Of a DNA stretch of 38,492 nt, positions 1-8,167 are shown piece after piece; position 1 is the first letter of the stretch; each line of letters opens with the position of its first letter. The stretch comes from a virus. The notes below the pieces were generated by a model that was not told the origin of the DNA, did no database searches, and worked only from the letters and a program-made list of their open reading frames with translations. The position numbers and the translations under genes are program-made. The DNA is taken from positions 1 to 38,492 of IMG/VR virus record IMGVR_UViG_3300017917_004839. One strand, given 5' to 3'.

Positions 1-146
1 AAGTTGGCTGTGCTGAGTTGAAACTTTTGTCCTGTGTTGTCTTGTATTTCATCTTGGGCCAAGCAGCAAGGACGCACAGTACCAATGGGCGAAGCTTCGA
101 GGCTGATCCAAGGCAGCACACAAAATCTATCATGAGGTATATTCAA
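1..146 (-). CDS. Radical SAM protein with N-terminal Twitch domain, partial (cut by left edge)
   Basis: Only the first 48 codons are inside the window. Read on the minus strand from a TTG at 146-144, the frame begins MNIPHDRFCVLPW and continues with SPIGTVRPCC. This closely matches the N-terminal part of the protein at 1396-2679 (FCMLPWIHLHAYPTGEVWPCC), which is the auxiliary cluster-binding (Twitch/SPASM-like) segment found in front of the radical SAM core. The frame is closed by a stop at 161-159, so the start must lie between there and the FCVLPW motif. TTG at 146 overlaps the TGA stop of the upstream gene as TTGA, the analogue of the ATGA couplings used elsewhere in this operon. An in-frame ATT at 149 is a less likely start. 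The competing ATG at 133 is in a different frame and gives a protein without recognisable motifs. The radical SAM core itself lies outside the window and is inferred from the similarity. Confidence 0.72.
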   Translation of the reverse strand, partial: MNIPHDRFCVLPWISLEASPIGTVRPCCLAQDEIQDNTGQKFQLSTAN

Positions 147-1399
147 AATTTGATCTTTCTACCAGCTTGTTGAAATTTCTGCACCAGTTGATCATATTCA
201 GGATGATCGGGATTGTAAATGTTGTTGTCGTCAAACTGTTGTTGTGGCCAGGTGCCCCAATTCCACATTTTTTGAAAATTGATATGAGGTATCCCCAATT
301 GATTGCACAGCTCAACAAACGCAGGAATTTCATTGTAGTTATCACGCTGCACCACAAAGTCTGCTGATAGTTTAGTGTCTGCACCCAGCTGCTGTATCTG
401 CCACTTGACCCATTTTACATTTTCTAACAACAAATTCCAATCCCCGCCCACTCGAGTTTTGGCATAGGTTTCGGCACAGGCAGCATCAAAACTGATTCGT
501 AATTCTTGCACACTGGGCAGCAAGGCCCGAATCTTGTTGGCTTTCTTTTGCAGATAACTGCCATTGGTTTGAATGATGTGACGAATATTGGGTTTGTTTT
601 GAGCAGTGATATAGTCCAAAAGTTCATTGTAAACATCACTGATAAATGGTTCTCCACCACACCAACGTATCAGTATGGGTTGATTTTGTACACGGTCAAT
701 GATTTGTTCCCTTATGACTTGTACTATTCTATCATTGATAGGTCGAATGATGTGGTGTTTGTTGTTGTTGATAACTTCAGTTCTACAACTGGGGCATTTG
801 AAATTGCATGTGTAATCAAAATCAAAAATTAAATTTTTTGGAATTTGATTGACCAAAGTGTCTGCACGAGTTTCAACTGTTAATGGACGGTCATCAACCA
901 CTGGTTCACTGGCATATTGTGTGGGATCAACGTCAGAAAAATAATTACAGATACGGTTGTTGCAGTAAAAATATCTGCCTTTTAATATTTCTTGTCTGAT
1001 ACTCTGTGCTATCTCACTGTTGAGTACTTGATAGATATCCGTGGTCTGCAATATGTTGCCCACAAACAATGGAATCCAACTGGGACTGCTGCAAATATAA
1101 ACATCACCGTTGGAATTTACACCCAGAGTTTCCCAAGGCACTCTGCAAGGACTGGCGCTGAAATATTTCTTGTTGTAAAAAACTTGTTTTTGACGTTGTT
1201 GATTGCCTTGAGCCAATTCGTCGCCAGACTTGATGAGAGCTTCGTGGCTTTGACGCATCATGACTACAAACTGATCTATTTCTTGTTGTATATGACTGTG
1301 ATTGGCCTGCTGACCTGCCACAAAATCATGATAGCTGGGCCAATCTGGACCAGCAAAGGTTTGATAATCACGCTGACTGATAAATGTGCTCAGCTTCAT
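143..1399 (-). CDS. Radical SAM protein with N-terminal SPASM-like domain
   Basis: The 418-aa protein carries the radical SAM signature CxxxCxxC as CNFKCPSC (C198, C202, C205), which holds the [4Fe-4S] cluster that cleaves S-adenosylmethionine. It also has a CGGEP motif (247-251) of the AdoMet-binding strand. Before the core, residues 85-151 contain four cysteines (C85, C103, C146, C151) in a pattern typical of a SPASM/Twitch auxiliary-cluster domain (GDVYIC, then an LxGRYFYCNNRIC segment). In many radical SAM enzymes this domain is C-terminal, so the order here is inverted. Such enzymes carry out radical chemistry on peptides, sugars or small molecules; the substrate is unknown. The ATG overlaps the TGA of the upstream radical SAM gene as ATGA (1396-1399). 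No precursor peptide gene lies next to it. Confidence 0.9.
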   Translation of the reverse strand: MKLSTFISQRDYQTFAGPDWPSYHDFVAGQQANHSHIQQEIDQFVVMMRQSHEALIKSGDELAQGNQQRQKQVFYNKKYFSASPCRVPWETLGVNSNGDVYICSSPSWIPLFVGNILQTTDIYQVLNSEIAQSIRQEILKGRYFYCNNRICNYFSDVDPTQYASEPVVDDRPLTVETRADTLVNQIPKNLIFDFDYTCNFKCPSCRTEVINNNKHHIIRPINDRIVQVIREQIIDRVQNQPILIRWCGGEPFISDVYNELLDYITAQNKPNIRHIIQTNGSYLQKKANKIRALLPSVQELRISFDAACAETYAKTRVGGDWNLLLENVKWVKWQIQQLGADTKLSADFVVQRDNYNEIPAFVELCNQLGIPHINFQKMWNWGTWPQQQFDDNNIYNPDHPEYDQLVQKFQQAGRKIKF

Positions 1400-2679
1400 T
1401 TTTTCAGTGCTTCGAGCTCAGGAATTATATCCAAGCAAGATTCATTGCGTATGGCATCCAGCTGACGAGTCTTAAGCCAAAACTGAGGAATTAATTCACT
1501 ATTATCTGTGGCATTCATGAATGTAATAGCAGATTCGAATCCTTGTGTGGCTCGACGCAACGGATCGCCCACTTGCTTTAGCCATTCTAAATGACTCCAA
1601 TACACCGACTCCAGATGCGCTTTGTAGTCAGGGGGTGCAATGTCAATTCTATAATGAGCAGGATCCTGCAATATATTGATGTTAAAATCCTGAGGTTGAA
1701 TCAGACCTTGTTGTACCCAGCTGCGATGAAACTGTGGTAAATGCAAGGCATTCATTATGCTGAGTGTGGCACTGATGTAAAAATCCACTTCGGGGCAGAT
1801 TTCTAACATTTCTCGTCGATTCTTTTCTACCACTGCCCAGTCCGTACCTTTGCGTATGTATTCTGCTCTGGCACCCATGGCATCCAGACTGGCGCCGATG
1901 GCTACCGATTTGAACTGTTTCCAATATTCAAAGACTGAACGACCTTTTAATTCAGTGTGCGTGAAGTTTGTGTTGTAGATCAGTCTAACATCTGTGCGGC
2001 CACGTTGCAGCAATTCTTCCAGAATATTGTAGTGTTCTTCCATCAACAACGGCTCACCGCCAGCAAAATAGATCTGCTCCACATAGTCCAGGTGAGGAAT
2101 TAATTGTTCCCACATGTCCGTTTCGGTGCGGCCTGCGTAGTTCAATGCTGTGTTACGCTGTTTCCAGTCAGGGCCGGCTAGGCGGGCCTGATCTGCGTAC
2201 CATTGACTGCTGAATATGTGTCCGCAGCTACGACAACGAAGATTGCAAAGATTGCTAAAACGAATGTCCCAATAAGTCATTCGGAAATCAGGCTTGACCA
2301 AATTTATTTTATGAATCTGGTGCCCGTGGTGTTTGTTGGAACTTTGACGATCGCTACGGAATCCCGACGATTCGCGTTCATAACAACGCACACAGTAAGG
2401 ATCAGTTTCGTCGTTGAGCAGGCGTGTGCGCAGTTCTTGCATGCGCGGACTATTCCAAATTTCTTCTAGATTGTTTTGTCTAGCATTGCCCAAGGGTTTG
2501 GCCTTCATACCATCATGTTCGGCAGCACAGCAAGGCCATACTTCTCCAGTGGGATAAGCATGTAAATGAATCCAGGGCAACATGCAAAATGTTTTGGATT
2601 TTTTTAATAAAAATTCTTCTTGTGAATTTAGTTCCACAGGCTTTACTAAATCAGTTGAGTTGTAACTGTATTGAGTCAT
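1396..2679 (-). CDS. Twitch domain-containing radical SAM protein
   Basis: The 427-aa protein has the layout of the N-terminal Twitch radical SAM family. Residues 30-100 contain FCMLPWIHLH, a paired CC (C50, C51), and CVRC (C96, C99), a likely auxiliary iron-sulfur site. The radical SAM core follows with SNLCNLRCRSC (C145, C149, C152) and FAGGEP (205-210). The family is known from bacteria and from environmental phages, but reactions are mostly unassigned. Its start overlaps the stop of the TctC-like gene as ATGA (2676-2679) and its stop overlaps the next radical SAM gene in the same way, so it should be translated together with both. The N-terminal domain is very similar to that of the partial gene at the left edge, so these two may be paralogues. 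Confidence 0.9.
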   Translation of the reverse strand: MTQYSYNSTDLVKPVELNSQEEFLLKKSKTFCMLPWIHLHAYPTGEVWPCCAAEHDGMKAKPLGNARQNNLEEIWNSPRMQELRTRLLNDETDPYCVRCYERESSGFRSDRQSSNKHHGHQIHKINLVKPDFRMTYWDIRFSNLCNLRCRSCGHIFSSQWYADQARLAGPDWKQRNTALNYAGRTETDMWEQLIPHLDYVEQIYFAGGEPLLMEEHYNILEELLQRGRTDVRLIYNTNFTHTELKGRSVFEYWKQFKSVAIGASLDAMGARAEYIRKGTDWAVVEKNRREMLEICPEVDFYISATLSIMNALHLPQFHRSWVQQGLIQPQDFNINILQDPAHYRIDIAPPDYKAHLESVYWSHLEWLKQVGDPLRRATQGFESAITFMNATDNSELIPQFWLKTRQLDAIRNESCLDIIPELEALKK

Positions 2680-3554
2680 TTGGCTTTGTTTATTTCTTCT
2701 CTGAATCTTTCTTGCAATCTGCGAATAGCAGCTATGTTGCGAGCATAATACTGCTCAACTCGTTCTGAGGGCACTACCATTCCACTCAATTGGAAAATTT
2801 CTTGAGAGCCAACCTGTTGTTGAGCAGTTTGCAGTATGGCAGCCAATGTACGACGCATGCCTGCATCCATGTTTCGATGAGCTACCACGATGTTAAACAC
2901 TGTGGGCACATCAATGCCCAGTTCTTTGAGAGTGGGTATGTTTCGGGCCTGCGGCAAACGCTGTGCACAACTGGCTGCATATACCTGCATGCGAGTATTG
3001 GTATGCTGCAAGGCTTCAAAAGCTTCGTATCGGTCAATGGCCAAGTTGACCCCGTGATTGCCTGCTATGTTGACCACTGCATCATTGTTGCTTTTGAATC
3101 CCACATAGGTCACAGGCAGTTTGAATTTTTCACCCAGAGTCAGTGCTGTGAGATGAGCAGCATTACCTGGTCCCACACTGCCTACCATGATTTCACGCAG
3201 TTCTGTCAAGGGTTGGCTTATAATCACTGCCCAGCAGGCTTCGCCCAGGGTCAGCACCGGAACAAAATCATCTTGCTGTACTGTGCCCGATGACACATGT
3301 TCTGCAAATGCCGGAGCAATAATGGCCAAGCTGCGATCATTTATGCCTTGTAGAGCCAGTAATTGATTGCCACCGGGTCGAAATTCCAGCACAAATTTAT
3401 AGGCCGATTGTGATTGGTTGGCTCGATCAATCACTCGCAGCATGGCCGGTGTGCCAGAATGACTGGCGCTGTAGGGCGATAGAATTTTCACAGTTTCCTG
3501 TGCACTGGCCAATTGTGTGACCAACATCAATACAGATAATAATATTTTTTTCAT
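2676..3554 (-). CDS. TctC/Bug-like periplasmic substrate-binding protein
   Basis: The protein (292 aa from the chosen start) begins MKKILLSVLMLVTQLASAQ, a clear Sec signal peptide with a basic start, a hydrophobic core and an ASA cleavage site near residue 18. The mature part resembles the tripartite tricarboxylate transporter binding-protein family (TctC, or Bug in Bordetella): a FRPGGNQLLA segment in the place of the usual RPGAGG loop, a VGSVGPGNAAHL segment, and a PSERVEQYYARN C-terminus. Family members bind carboxylates such as citrate or aromatic acids in the periplasm. The usual N-terminal PGG motif is not conserved, so ligand binding may differ. An upstream in-frame start (3569) exists, but the ATG at 3554 overlaps the preceding stop as ATGA and gives a better signal peptide. 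No TctA or TctB membrane subunits are present, so transport would need host partners or the protein does something else. Confidence 0.82.
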   Translation of the reverse strand: MKKILLSVLMLVTQLASAQETVKILSPYSASHSGTPAMLRVIDRANQSQSAYKFVLEFRPGGNQLLALQGINDRSLAIIAPAFAEHVSSGTVQQDDFVPVLTLGEACWAVIISQPLTELREIMVGSVGPGNAAHLTALTLGEKFKLPVTYVGFKSNNDAVVNIAGNHGVNLAIDRYEAFEALQHTNTRMQVYAASCAQRLPQARNIPTLKELGIDVPTVFNIVVAHRNMDAGMRRTLAAILQTAQQQVGSQEIFQLSGMVVPSERVEQYYARNIAAIRRLQERFREEINKAK

Positions 3555-4876
3555 AATGTTTGATACCACTGTTTTAGTTCTGGAAAATAAGACACAAAAT
3601 CTTTTTGCCTGCGAGCGTCGTACTGCTGATAAAACCGACCAAAATCGTTGTGCAGCTTGGGCATTTCAAATGCATCCGAATGCGGAGTTTTTACCACGTC
3701 AAGATAGTCAATTAGTCGCTGTGTGTGATTGATTTCGTGCTCGTGCAAATAGCTGTGACCACGATGTTCAACCAACCACTGTGCCAAATCTGTTCTGAAT
3801 TGTTCACGCAAGTGATCGGGCAGCACCAGGGCTGATTGAAAGCTGGGGAATCGCAAAATATTTAGCGTGAAGTTTATGCGGTCTCGACCATAAGTCTTTT
3901 TCCATTCCACCAGCTCATTAAGCAGCCTGGGCAGTGTAGTTAAACACAGTGCGTTGATGGTGCACATCACATGCACTGTACGTCCAGCATCCAGCAAGGC
4001 CAGCACATTTTGACGCCACAGTGGATAGTCCAGACCGTCTCTAATATACTCTGCTTGCTTGCCCACTGCTTCCATGGAAGTATAGATTTCCACATCCATG
4101 CCTTCAGTTGAGTCCAGCAGCCGATACACATCCACCTGTGGACCCAGGTTAGAATTGATGGCCAAGCGTGTTTGACTGCGCCCAGGATTGTCGCGAAACC
4201 AGTCAATCAGCTTCCAAGTGGCGCCCGACATCAAGGGTTCGCCGCCAGTGATTCTCAGCTCTTGTAGAGTTCGATGTAGATCCGATTCCCACCAAGCAAA
4301 AAATGCGTCAACATATGGATTGCTTTCGTTAATCGTGTAACGTTGAGCAGCACTGTGAACATGGGTAAAGTGATTGCGCCCATCGCTAATGAGTCCGACA
4401 TATGGTCCGTTATTTTTAATGTCCTTGACCCAAGTGCTACTAAAAGCGGGATTACAATAACTACAAGCGAACTGACAAGTACGGTCAAACGCAATTTCCA
4501 GCGTTCGAAGGTCGACGTCTTGATCTGGTGGTGTATTTCTAGCTTCATGCAGGGCCTGTATGGGATAAATTTTGCTCTTGTACACACGATCGCTCACAGC
4601 ATCACGACCCATGTCTTCGATCTTCCAGCAATACTCACAGCCAGCAGGACGTTCTCCGGCCAGCATTCGACGCCGATCATCTTTCTTTTGATCGGTATTG
4701 TGCAGCAGCTTAGGGTTGGCCGTGACTTTATCAATGTCCACCAAATGAGCTGGGGGATGATGGCAGGATGTTGTCATCCCGCTACCTAACCAAATGGTAG
4801 CATTGTACCATTTTGCTGCACAAAAACTGTCAGAAAGTTTGTCTAAAACTTCCTTGCGAAATTCTAAATCATTCAT
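3551..4876 (-). CDS. Radical SAM protein, SCHHP-type N-terminal Twitch variant
   Basis: The 441-aa protein has a radical SAM core with DRTCQFACSYC (C134, C138, C141) and RITGGEP (208-214). In front lies an N-terminal cysteine domain (C19, C38, C80, C83) with the pattern TSCHHPPAH, NPKLLHNT and a CEYCWKIED ending. The same pattern occurs in the protein at 5920-7293, so the two form a subfamily distinct from the FCxLPW-type proteins at 1-2679. Both also share a C-terminal motif with an aromatic FYxxY/FxxF stretch followed by RR...DF...FPE.K.W. The start ATG is set by an ATGAATGA overlap with the preceding gene (4869-4876), and the stop overlaps the TctC-like gene start. The substrate is unknown. 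Confidence 0.9.
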   Translation of the reverse strand: MNDLEFRKEVLDKLSDSFCAAKWYNATIWLGSGMTTSCHHPPAHLVDIDKVTANPKLLHNTDQKKDDRRRMLAGERPAGCEYCWKIEDMGRDAVSDRVYKSKIYPIQALHEARNTPPDQDVDLRTLEIAFDRTCQFACSYCNPAFSSTWVKDIKNNGPYVGLISDGRNHFTHVHSAAQRYTINESNPYVDAFFAWWESDLHRTLQELRITGGEPLMSGATWKLIDWFRDNPGRSQTRLAINSNLGPQVDVYRLLDSTEGMDVEIYTSMEAVGKQAEYIRDGLDYPLWRQNVLALLDAGRTVHVMCTINALCLTTLPRLLNELVEWKKTYGRDRINFTLNILRFPSFQSALVLPDHLREQFRTDLAQWLVEHRGHSYLHEHEINHTQRLIDYLDVVKTPHSDAFEMPKLHNDFGRFYQQYDARRQKDFVSYFPELKQWYQTL

Positions 4877-5936
4877 TTATAAATCGGAAAAATCTATCGG
4901 GGAATTGAGCGCGAGTTTGAACTGCCAATTCGCGGTGATGTTGCTGGTTGTATTTACTAACATTGTAGCACTCTGCAAGGAATGAGTCAAGATCCTGTTG
5001 ACACAAATCATGAATTACATCAGCAATTCTTTGCAGCCTGTCTTGATTGTTTTCAATCGAATCAAAATTTTCATCTATAACATGTGCATATGTTTGAAAT
5101 CCCAAATTTTTCAAATCTCTGTAAAATCCTGAATTGGCCACCATGATCCAAGGATGACCCATCACAATGGGTTTCCAAGTCTTTTCTGTTCTAAATGAGT
5201 AAGGGATGTCAAACACAGTCTCGCTGACCACACTGAAATAGGTGTCAATATAGGGTGCCGGAGTCAAATAGATTTCTCCCCACTCGTTGTTGAACAAATC
5301 AAACTTTACATAAGAATTGTCACTGACAGGATTGGCACTGTGGCTGTAGCGAGCAACTTCGTAATCAGCGGGCAAGGTACGAGTTTGTCCTGCGGCTGCA
5401 TCCAAATTGGTCCATAAGCTGCGTTCCAGCACACCTGTGTTGTTTAATTTTTCAATCAATTGGGTTCTGTGTGGTCGTCTACGCCCATTTAAAAAAAGAA
5501 AATCATAGGGTTTGTTGTTTTTTTGATATATTGATTCACTGTGTGTGGCTGCTGCAATATTTTCTTCATAGTCTAATATTTCAGGCAAGAACTTGTCATA
5601 GCGCAAACAAGGCCATTCCGGGGGCATGTCGCCGCCGCCGATCAATTTTATTTTGCGTTCTAGCAGCGTGTCACGAAAACCCAAGCGTGTGAGTTGTCCC
5701 ATTAGAGTTTGGGATCCTTCGTGTGGATTGCTGATCACCAGCTGTATGTGATTGTTTTGCACAAGACTCAACAGTAATTCTTTGTGCTGTATACACTGCT
5801 GCCGGCCTATCACATACACAGCATCAGGTTGTACATCGTGCTGTGCCAAGTCCCAAAACTCTGAGTCAGCCCAGGGCTGCAACAGTTTATACACTTCGCA
5901 AAAAGTGTCTAGTACCAGCTTAGGCACGGTTGGCAT
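4869..5936 (-). CDS. Glycosyltransferase-like protein (exostosin/fucosyltransferase-type C-terminal fold)
   Basis: This protein of 355 aa (358 if a GTG at 5945 is used) has no signal peptide. Its middle carries FLFLNGRRRPHRTQLI, and its C-terminal half carries SFRTEKTWKPIVMGHPWIM, then a GFQTYAHVIDENFDSI segment. A pattern of E-K-(T/I)-W-(K/R)-P followed by a hydrophobic strand and a GFxTF motif is typical of nucleotide-sugar binding halves in exostosin-like and GT10-like glycosyltransferases, and is frequent in phage accessory regions. I infer a sugar transfer role, with the acceptor unknown. The same C-terminal pattern is seen in the protein at 8148-9149. The start is uncertain: ATG at 5936 overlaps the upstream radical SAM gene by 17 nt, GTG at 5945 by 26 nt. 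The 3' end overlaps the next radical SAM start by 8 nt. Confidence 0.6.
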   Translation of the reverse strand: MPTVPKLVLDTFCEVYKLLQPWADSEFWDLAQHDVQPDAVYVIGRQQCIQHKELLLSLVQNNHIQLVISNPHEGSQTLMGQLTRLGFRDTLLERKIKLIGGGDMPPEWPCLRYDKFLPEILDYEENIAAATHSESIYQKNNKPYDFLFLNGRRRPHRTQLIEKLNNTGVLERSLWTNLDAAAGQTRTLPADYEVARYSHSANPVSDNSYVKFDLFNNEWGEIYLTPAPYIDTYFSVVSETVFDIPYSFRTEKTWKPIVMGHPWIMVANSGFYRDLKNLGFQTYAHVIDENFDSIENNQDRLQRIADVIHDLCQQDLDSFLAECYNVSKYNQQHHRELAVQTRAQFPDRFFRFINE

Positions 5937-7293
5937 GATACTCACACTCTTGCCACCACGATTTCATTTCAGGAAATGTGCGCAAAAAGTCTGTGCCACG
6001 ACGTCGATCGTGTTCTGAGAAGAAACGATAAAAATCAGCTTTGGTAGCAGTATGGTCTTGACCTTGTCCTTCGCGCATCCAGGCAATGTCTCTGCGCAGT
6101 CGCTGTACTTCGTAGTCTCTAAAACCATGCAAGCCTGTGGTCACTTGTGTTGCCATCCAGTCTGCACACTGTTCCAGTTTGGCAGCATAGCTTTCTGGCA
6201 AGATCTGCAGACTTTGCCAGGCTGGGTTTCTCAGTACAGGTGTATCAAACCACACACGTTGATAAGTTGTTGAGTAGCTTTGTCGTAGACGCAGGATCCA
6301 TTCCATGTACTCACGGAATCCCGACACTGATAAGTTGTTCATTGTGATGATAAATGTCAAACTGTTGCGATATGGAACTTCGTGCAAGTAACGATTCACA
6401 TTTTGATACACACGGTCTGCATTCATGCCATTTCTAATGTATTCTGCCTGAAACCCATTGCCCGAATCCAAACTCACATACTGCATGAAATGTTCAATGT
6501 TGGTGTTGCACAGTTGTTTGACATAGCCCAGATACTTTTCAAACAAAGCATCTTCCACTGAAAAGTTTGAAGTCACGTTTAGGTGTAGGTCAGGTTTAGG
6601 CAGGGCCAACACATAGTCAAATACTCGATAGGTATTGCGATCCATGAGTGGCTCGCCACCAGTCATGCGGAAGTGTCTAAGCTGAGGGTAAAGCTGGGGC
6701 CACCAAGACCAAAACGCTTCAACATAGGGATTATGTTCCCTGGCAGGTATAACACGCCTGGCCCCTGTAAAATGTTCAGGAGCATTATGTGGTACAGATG
6801 TAGGGAAAGCACCATGACGGTTAGCTTCGTCTGCCCAGCTAGAACTGAACTGGGGACTACAGTAACTGCACCTTAGATTACAAGCGTTGTTAAAATTAAC
6901 CTCAACATAACTAGGAACCACATCATCTTCTATGCCGGTTGAATTGCGAATGCGTTCAAAATCCACGGCGGCCCAAGGCTCACCAGACCTGTAGTGTCGA
7001 TCGCTCATTTGACCCAGGTCTTCCATGTTCCAGCAGTATTGGCATTCTGAGGGTCGCTCGTTGCGCAGCATGATTTGACGCTGTTGTTTTTTGTAGGCAG
7101 TGTTGTGAAGTCCCCCGGGATTGTTCTCAATGTCACCGAGTTCGATTCGATGCAAGGGAGGATGATAGCATGAGTTGGTATGTCCTGTGGTCAGGTGTAG
7201 GCTGACCTGTTTCCATTTGGCCAAACACAGTGCAGGCCCCAGTTCGGCTTGCATTTGCTCGGCGCCCGACATAAAATCACTTTTATTTTCCAT
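5920..7293 (-). CDS. Radical SAM protein, SCYHP-type N-terminal Twitch variant
   Basis: The 457-aa protein has the core motif NNACNLRCSYC (C138, C142, C145) and MTGGEP (210-215). The N-terminal auxiliary domain (C23, C42, C84, C87) has NSCYHPPLH, a GLHNT motif and CQYCWNMED, the same plan as the protein at 3551-4876. The pair probably arose by duplication and then diverged. The two genes are separated only by the glycosyltransferase-like gene, with overlaps on both sides. The start ATG at 7293 lies 11 nt inside the upstream gene; an internal ATG at 7272 is an alternative. The presence of two members of one subfamily suggests two successive or parallel modification steps, which is inference. 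Confidence 0.9.
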   Translation of the reverse strand: MENKSDFMSGAEQMQAELGPALCLAKWKQVSLHLTTGHTNSCYHPPLHRIELGDIENNPGGLHNTAYKKQQRQIMLRNERPSECQYCWNMEDLGQMSDRHYRSGEPWAAVDFERIRNSTGIEDDVVPSYVEVNFNNACNLRCSYCSPQFSSSWADEANRHGAFPTSVPHNAPEHFTGARRVIPAREHNPYVEAFWSWWPQLYPQLRHFRMTGGEPLMDRNTYRVFDYVLALPKPDLHLNVTSNFSVEDALFEKYLGYVKQLCNTNIEHFMQYVSLDSGNGFQAEYIRNGMNADRVYQNVNRYLHEVPYRNSLTFIITMNNLSVSGFREYMEWILRLRQSYSTTYQRVWFDTPVLRNPAWQSLQILPESYAAKLEQCADWMATQVTTGLHGFRDYEVQRLRRDIAWMREGQGQDHTATKADFYRFFSEHDRRRGTDFLRTFPEMKSWWQECEYHANRA

Positions 7294-8167
7294 TTACAAA
7301 AAACACTTTCTTTTCTTCTGCCCATATTTGATCACCATGATACACCTCAGGACAAAATTTACATTGGTCAATGGCATGGGTTAGATCGTTTATAAATTGA
7401 GATTTTTGTTCTATTGTGTGATCGATACTCAATGATTTATATCCATGCATCAGCGCACGGTCTTCTGTGGAAAGGTCAAAGACATGCTGCTCAGAAAATT
7501 CTGGCAACAATGCTGCTACTCCACATTTGTACAGTTGTCCTTTGAACATGGTGTAGCAATATTTCATTGAGCAATTGTCATGTGCTTTTTTTACATCGCT
7601 GTTGTATAACGTGAATCCTTGTGCATCAGGTAGCCGGATTAGACTGCCTTGATGAAACCACCAATTATACTCTATCAATACACTGATGCGGTTACGATCG
7701 GTTATGGTTAGTTTTTGATCGTAAGGATTGTCGGTATTAAAATGATATGTAAAAGGTCCAGTAAGGAAATTTTCTACTTCCTGTATGATAAATTTTTTAT
7801 ATTTTTTGTTGTGTATGCCCACTTTGATATGGCAGTTTTTGTGTGACAACAAATAATCGTACAGTCCCGACACCTTGTTTAACCTATAGGCATTGGTCAC
7901 TACATTCAATCGGGTTTTTGGCCAAAGTGAGTGCACGCCATCTATCCATTCCATGATGTCAGGATTCAACAGCGGCTCTCCGCCAAGTATTCCAATGCGT
8001 TCAGTGAATTCTACTTGTTCGGCCCATTGTGCATAGATGTGCTGATAATCTTTCCAACGTTGAAATCCTTTGAATTTATAGTTGTTGAATCTGTTGCAAC
8101 CTTCACATGCCAAGTTACAAACATTGGTGATGTAAAATTCAATATTTTTAATTCTGAGTGGTTTCAT
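7283..8167 (-). CDS. Radical SAM protein, short, with C-terminal SPASM/Twitch-like cysteines
   Basis: The 294-aa protein starts directly with the radical SAM core: ITNVCNLACEGCNRF (C17, C21, C24) and ILGGEPLL (60-67). After the core, a C-terminal cysteine set (C199, C204, C215, C269, C272, with the end CKFCPE) looks like an auxiliary-cluster domain. It therefore has the usual core-then-SPASM order, unlike the other radical SAM proteins in this operon, which carry the cysteine domain first. An AAGG Shine-Dalgarno-like sequence lies about 9 nt before the ATG. The gene overlaps the 3' end of the 333-aa gene by 20 nt. This type of short radical SAM protein is seen in marine and freshwater phage genomes; its substrate is not known. 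Confidence 0.9.
   Translation of the reverse strand: MKPLRIKNIEFYITNVCNLACEGCNRFNNYKFKGFQRWKDYQHIYAQWAEQVEFTERIGILGGEPLLNPDIMEWIDGVHSLWPKTRLNVVTNAYRLNKVSGLYDYLLSHKNCHIKVGIHNKKYKKFIIQEVENFLTGPFTYHFNTDNPYDQKLTITDRNRISVLIEYNWWFHQGSLIRLPDAQGFTLYNSDVKKAHDNCSMKYCYTMFKGQLYKCGVAALLPEFSEQHVFDLSTEDRALMHGYKSLSIDHTIEQKSQFINDLTHAIDQCKFCPEVYHGDQIWAEEKKVFFVNGK

Noticed and set aside
1-133. Minus-strand frame from ATG 133 (starting MIDFVCCLGS)
   Set aside because: The alternative frame from TTG 146 matches the radical SAM N-terminal domain residue by residue, so the ATG frame is a shadow.
2790-3293. Plus-strand open frame of 167 codons
   Set aside because: Antisense to the TctC-like gene; composition (many Cys, His, Ser) is that of a complementary frame.
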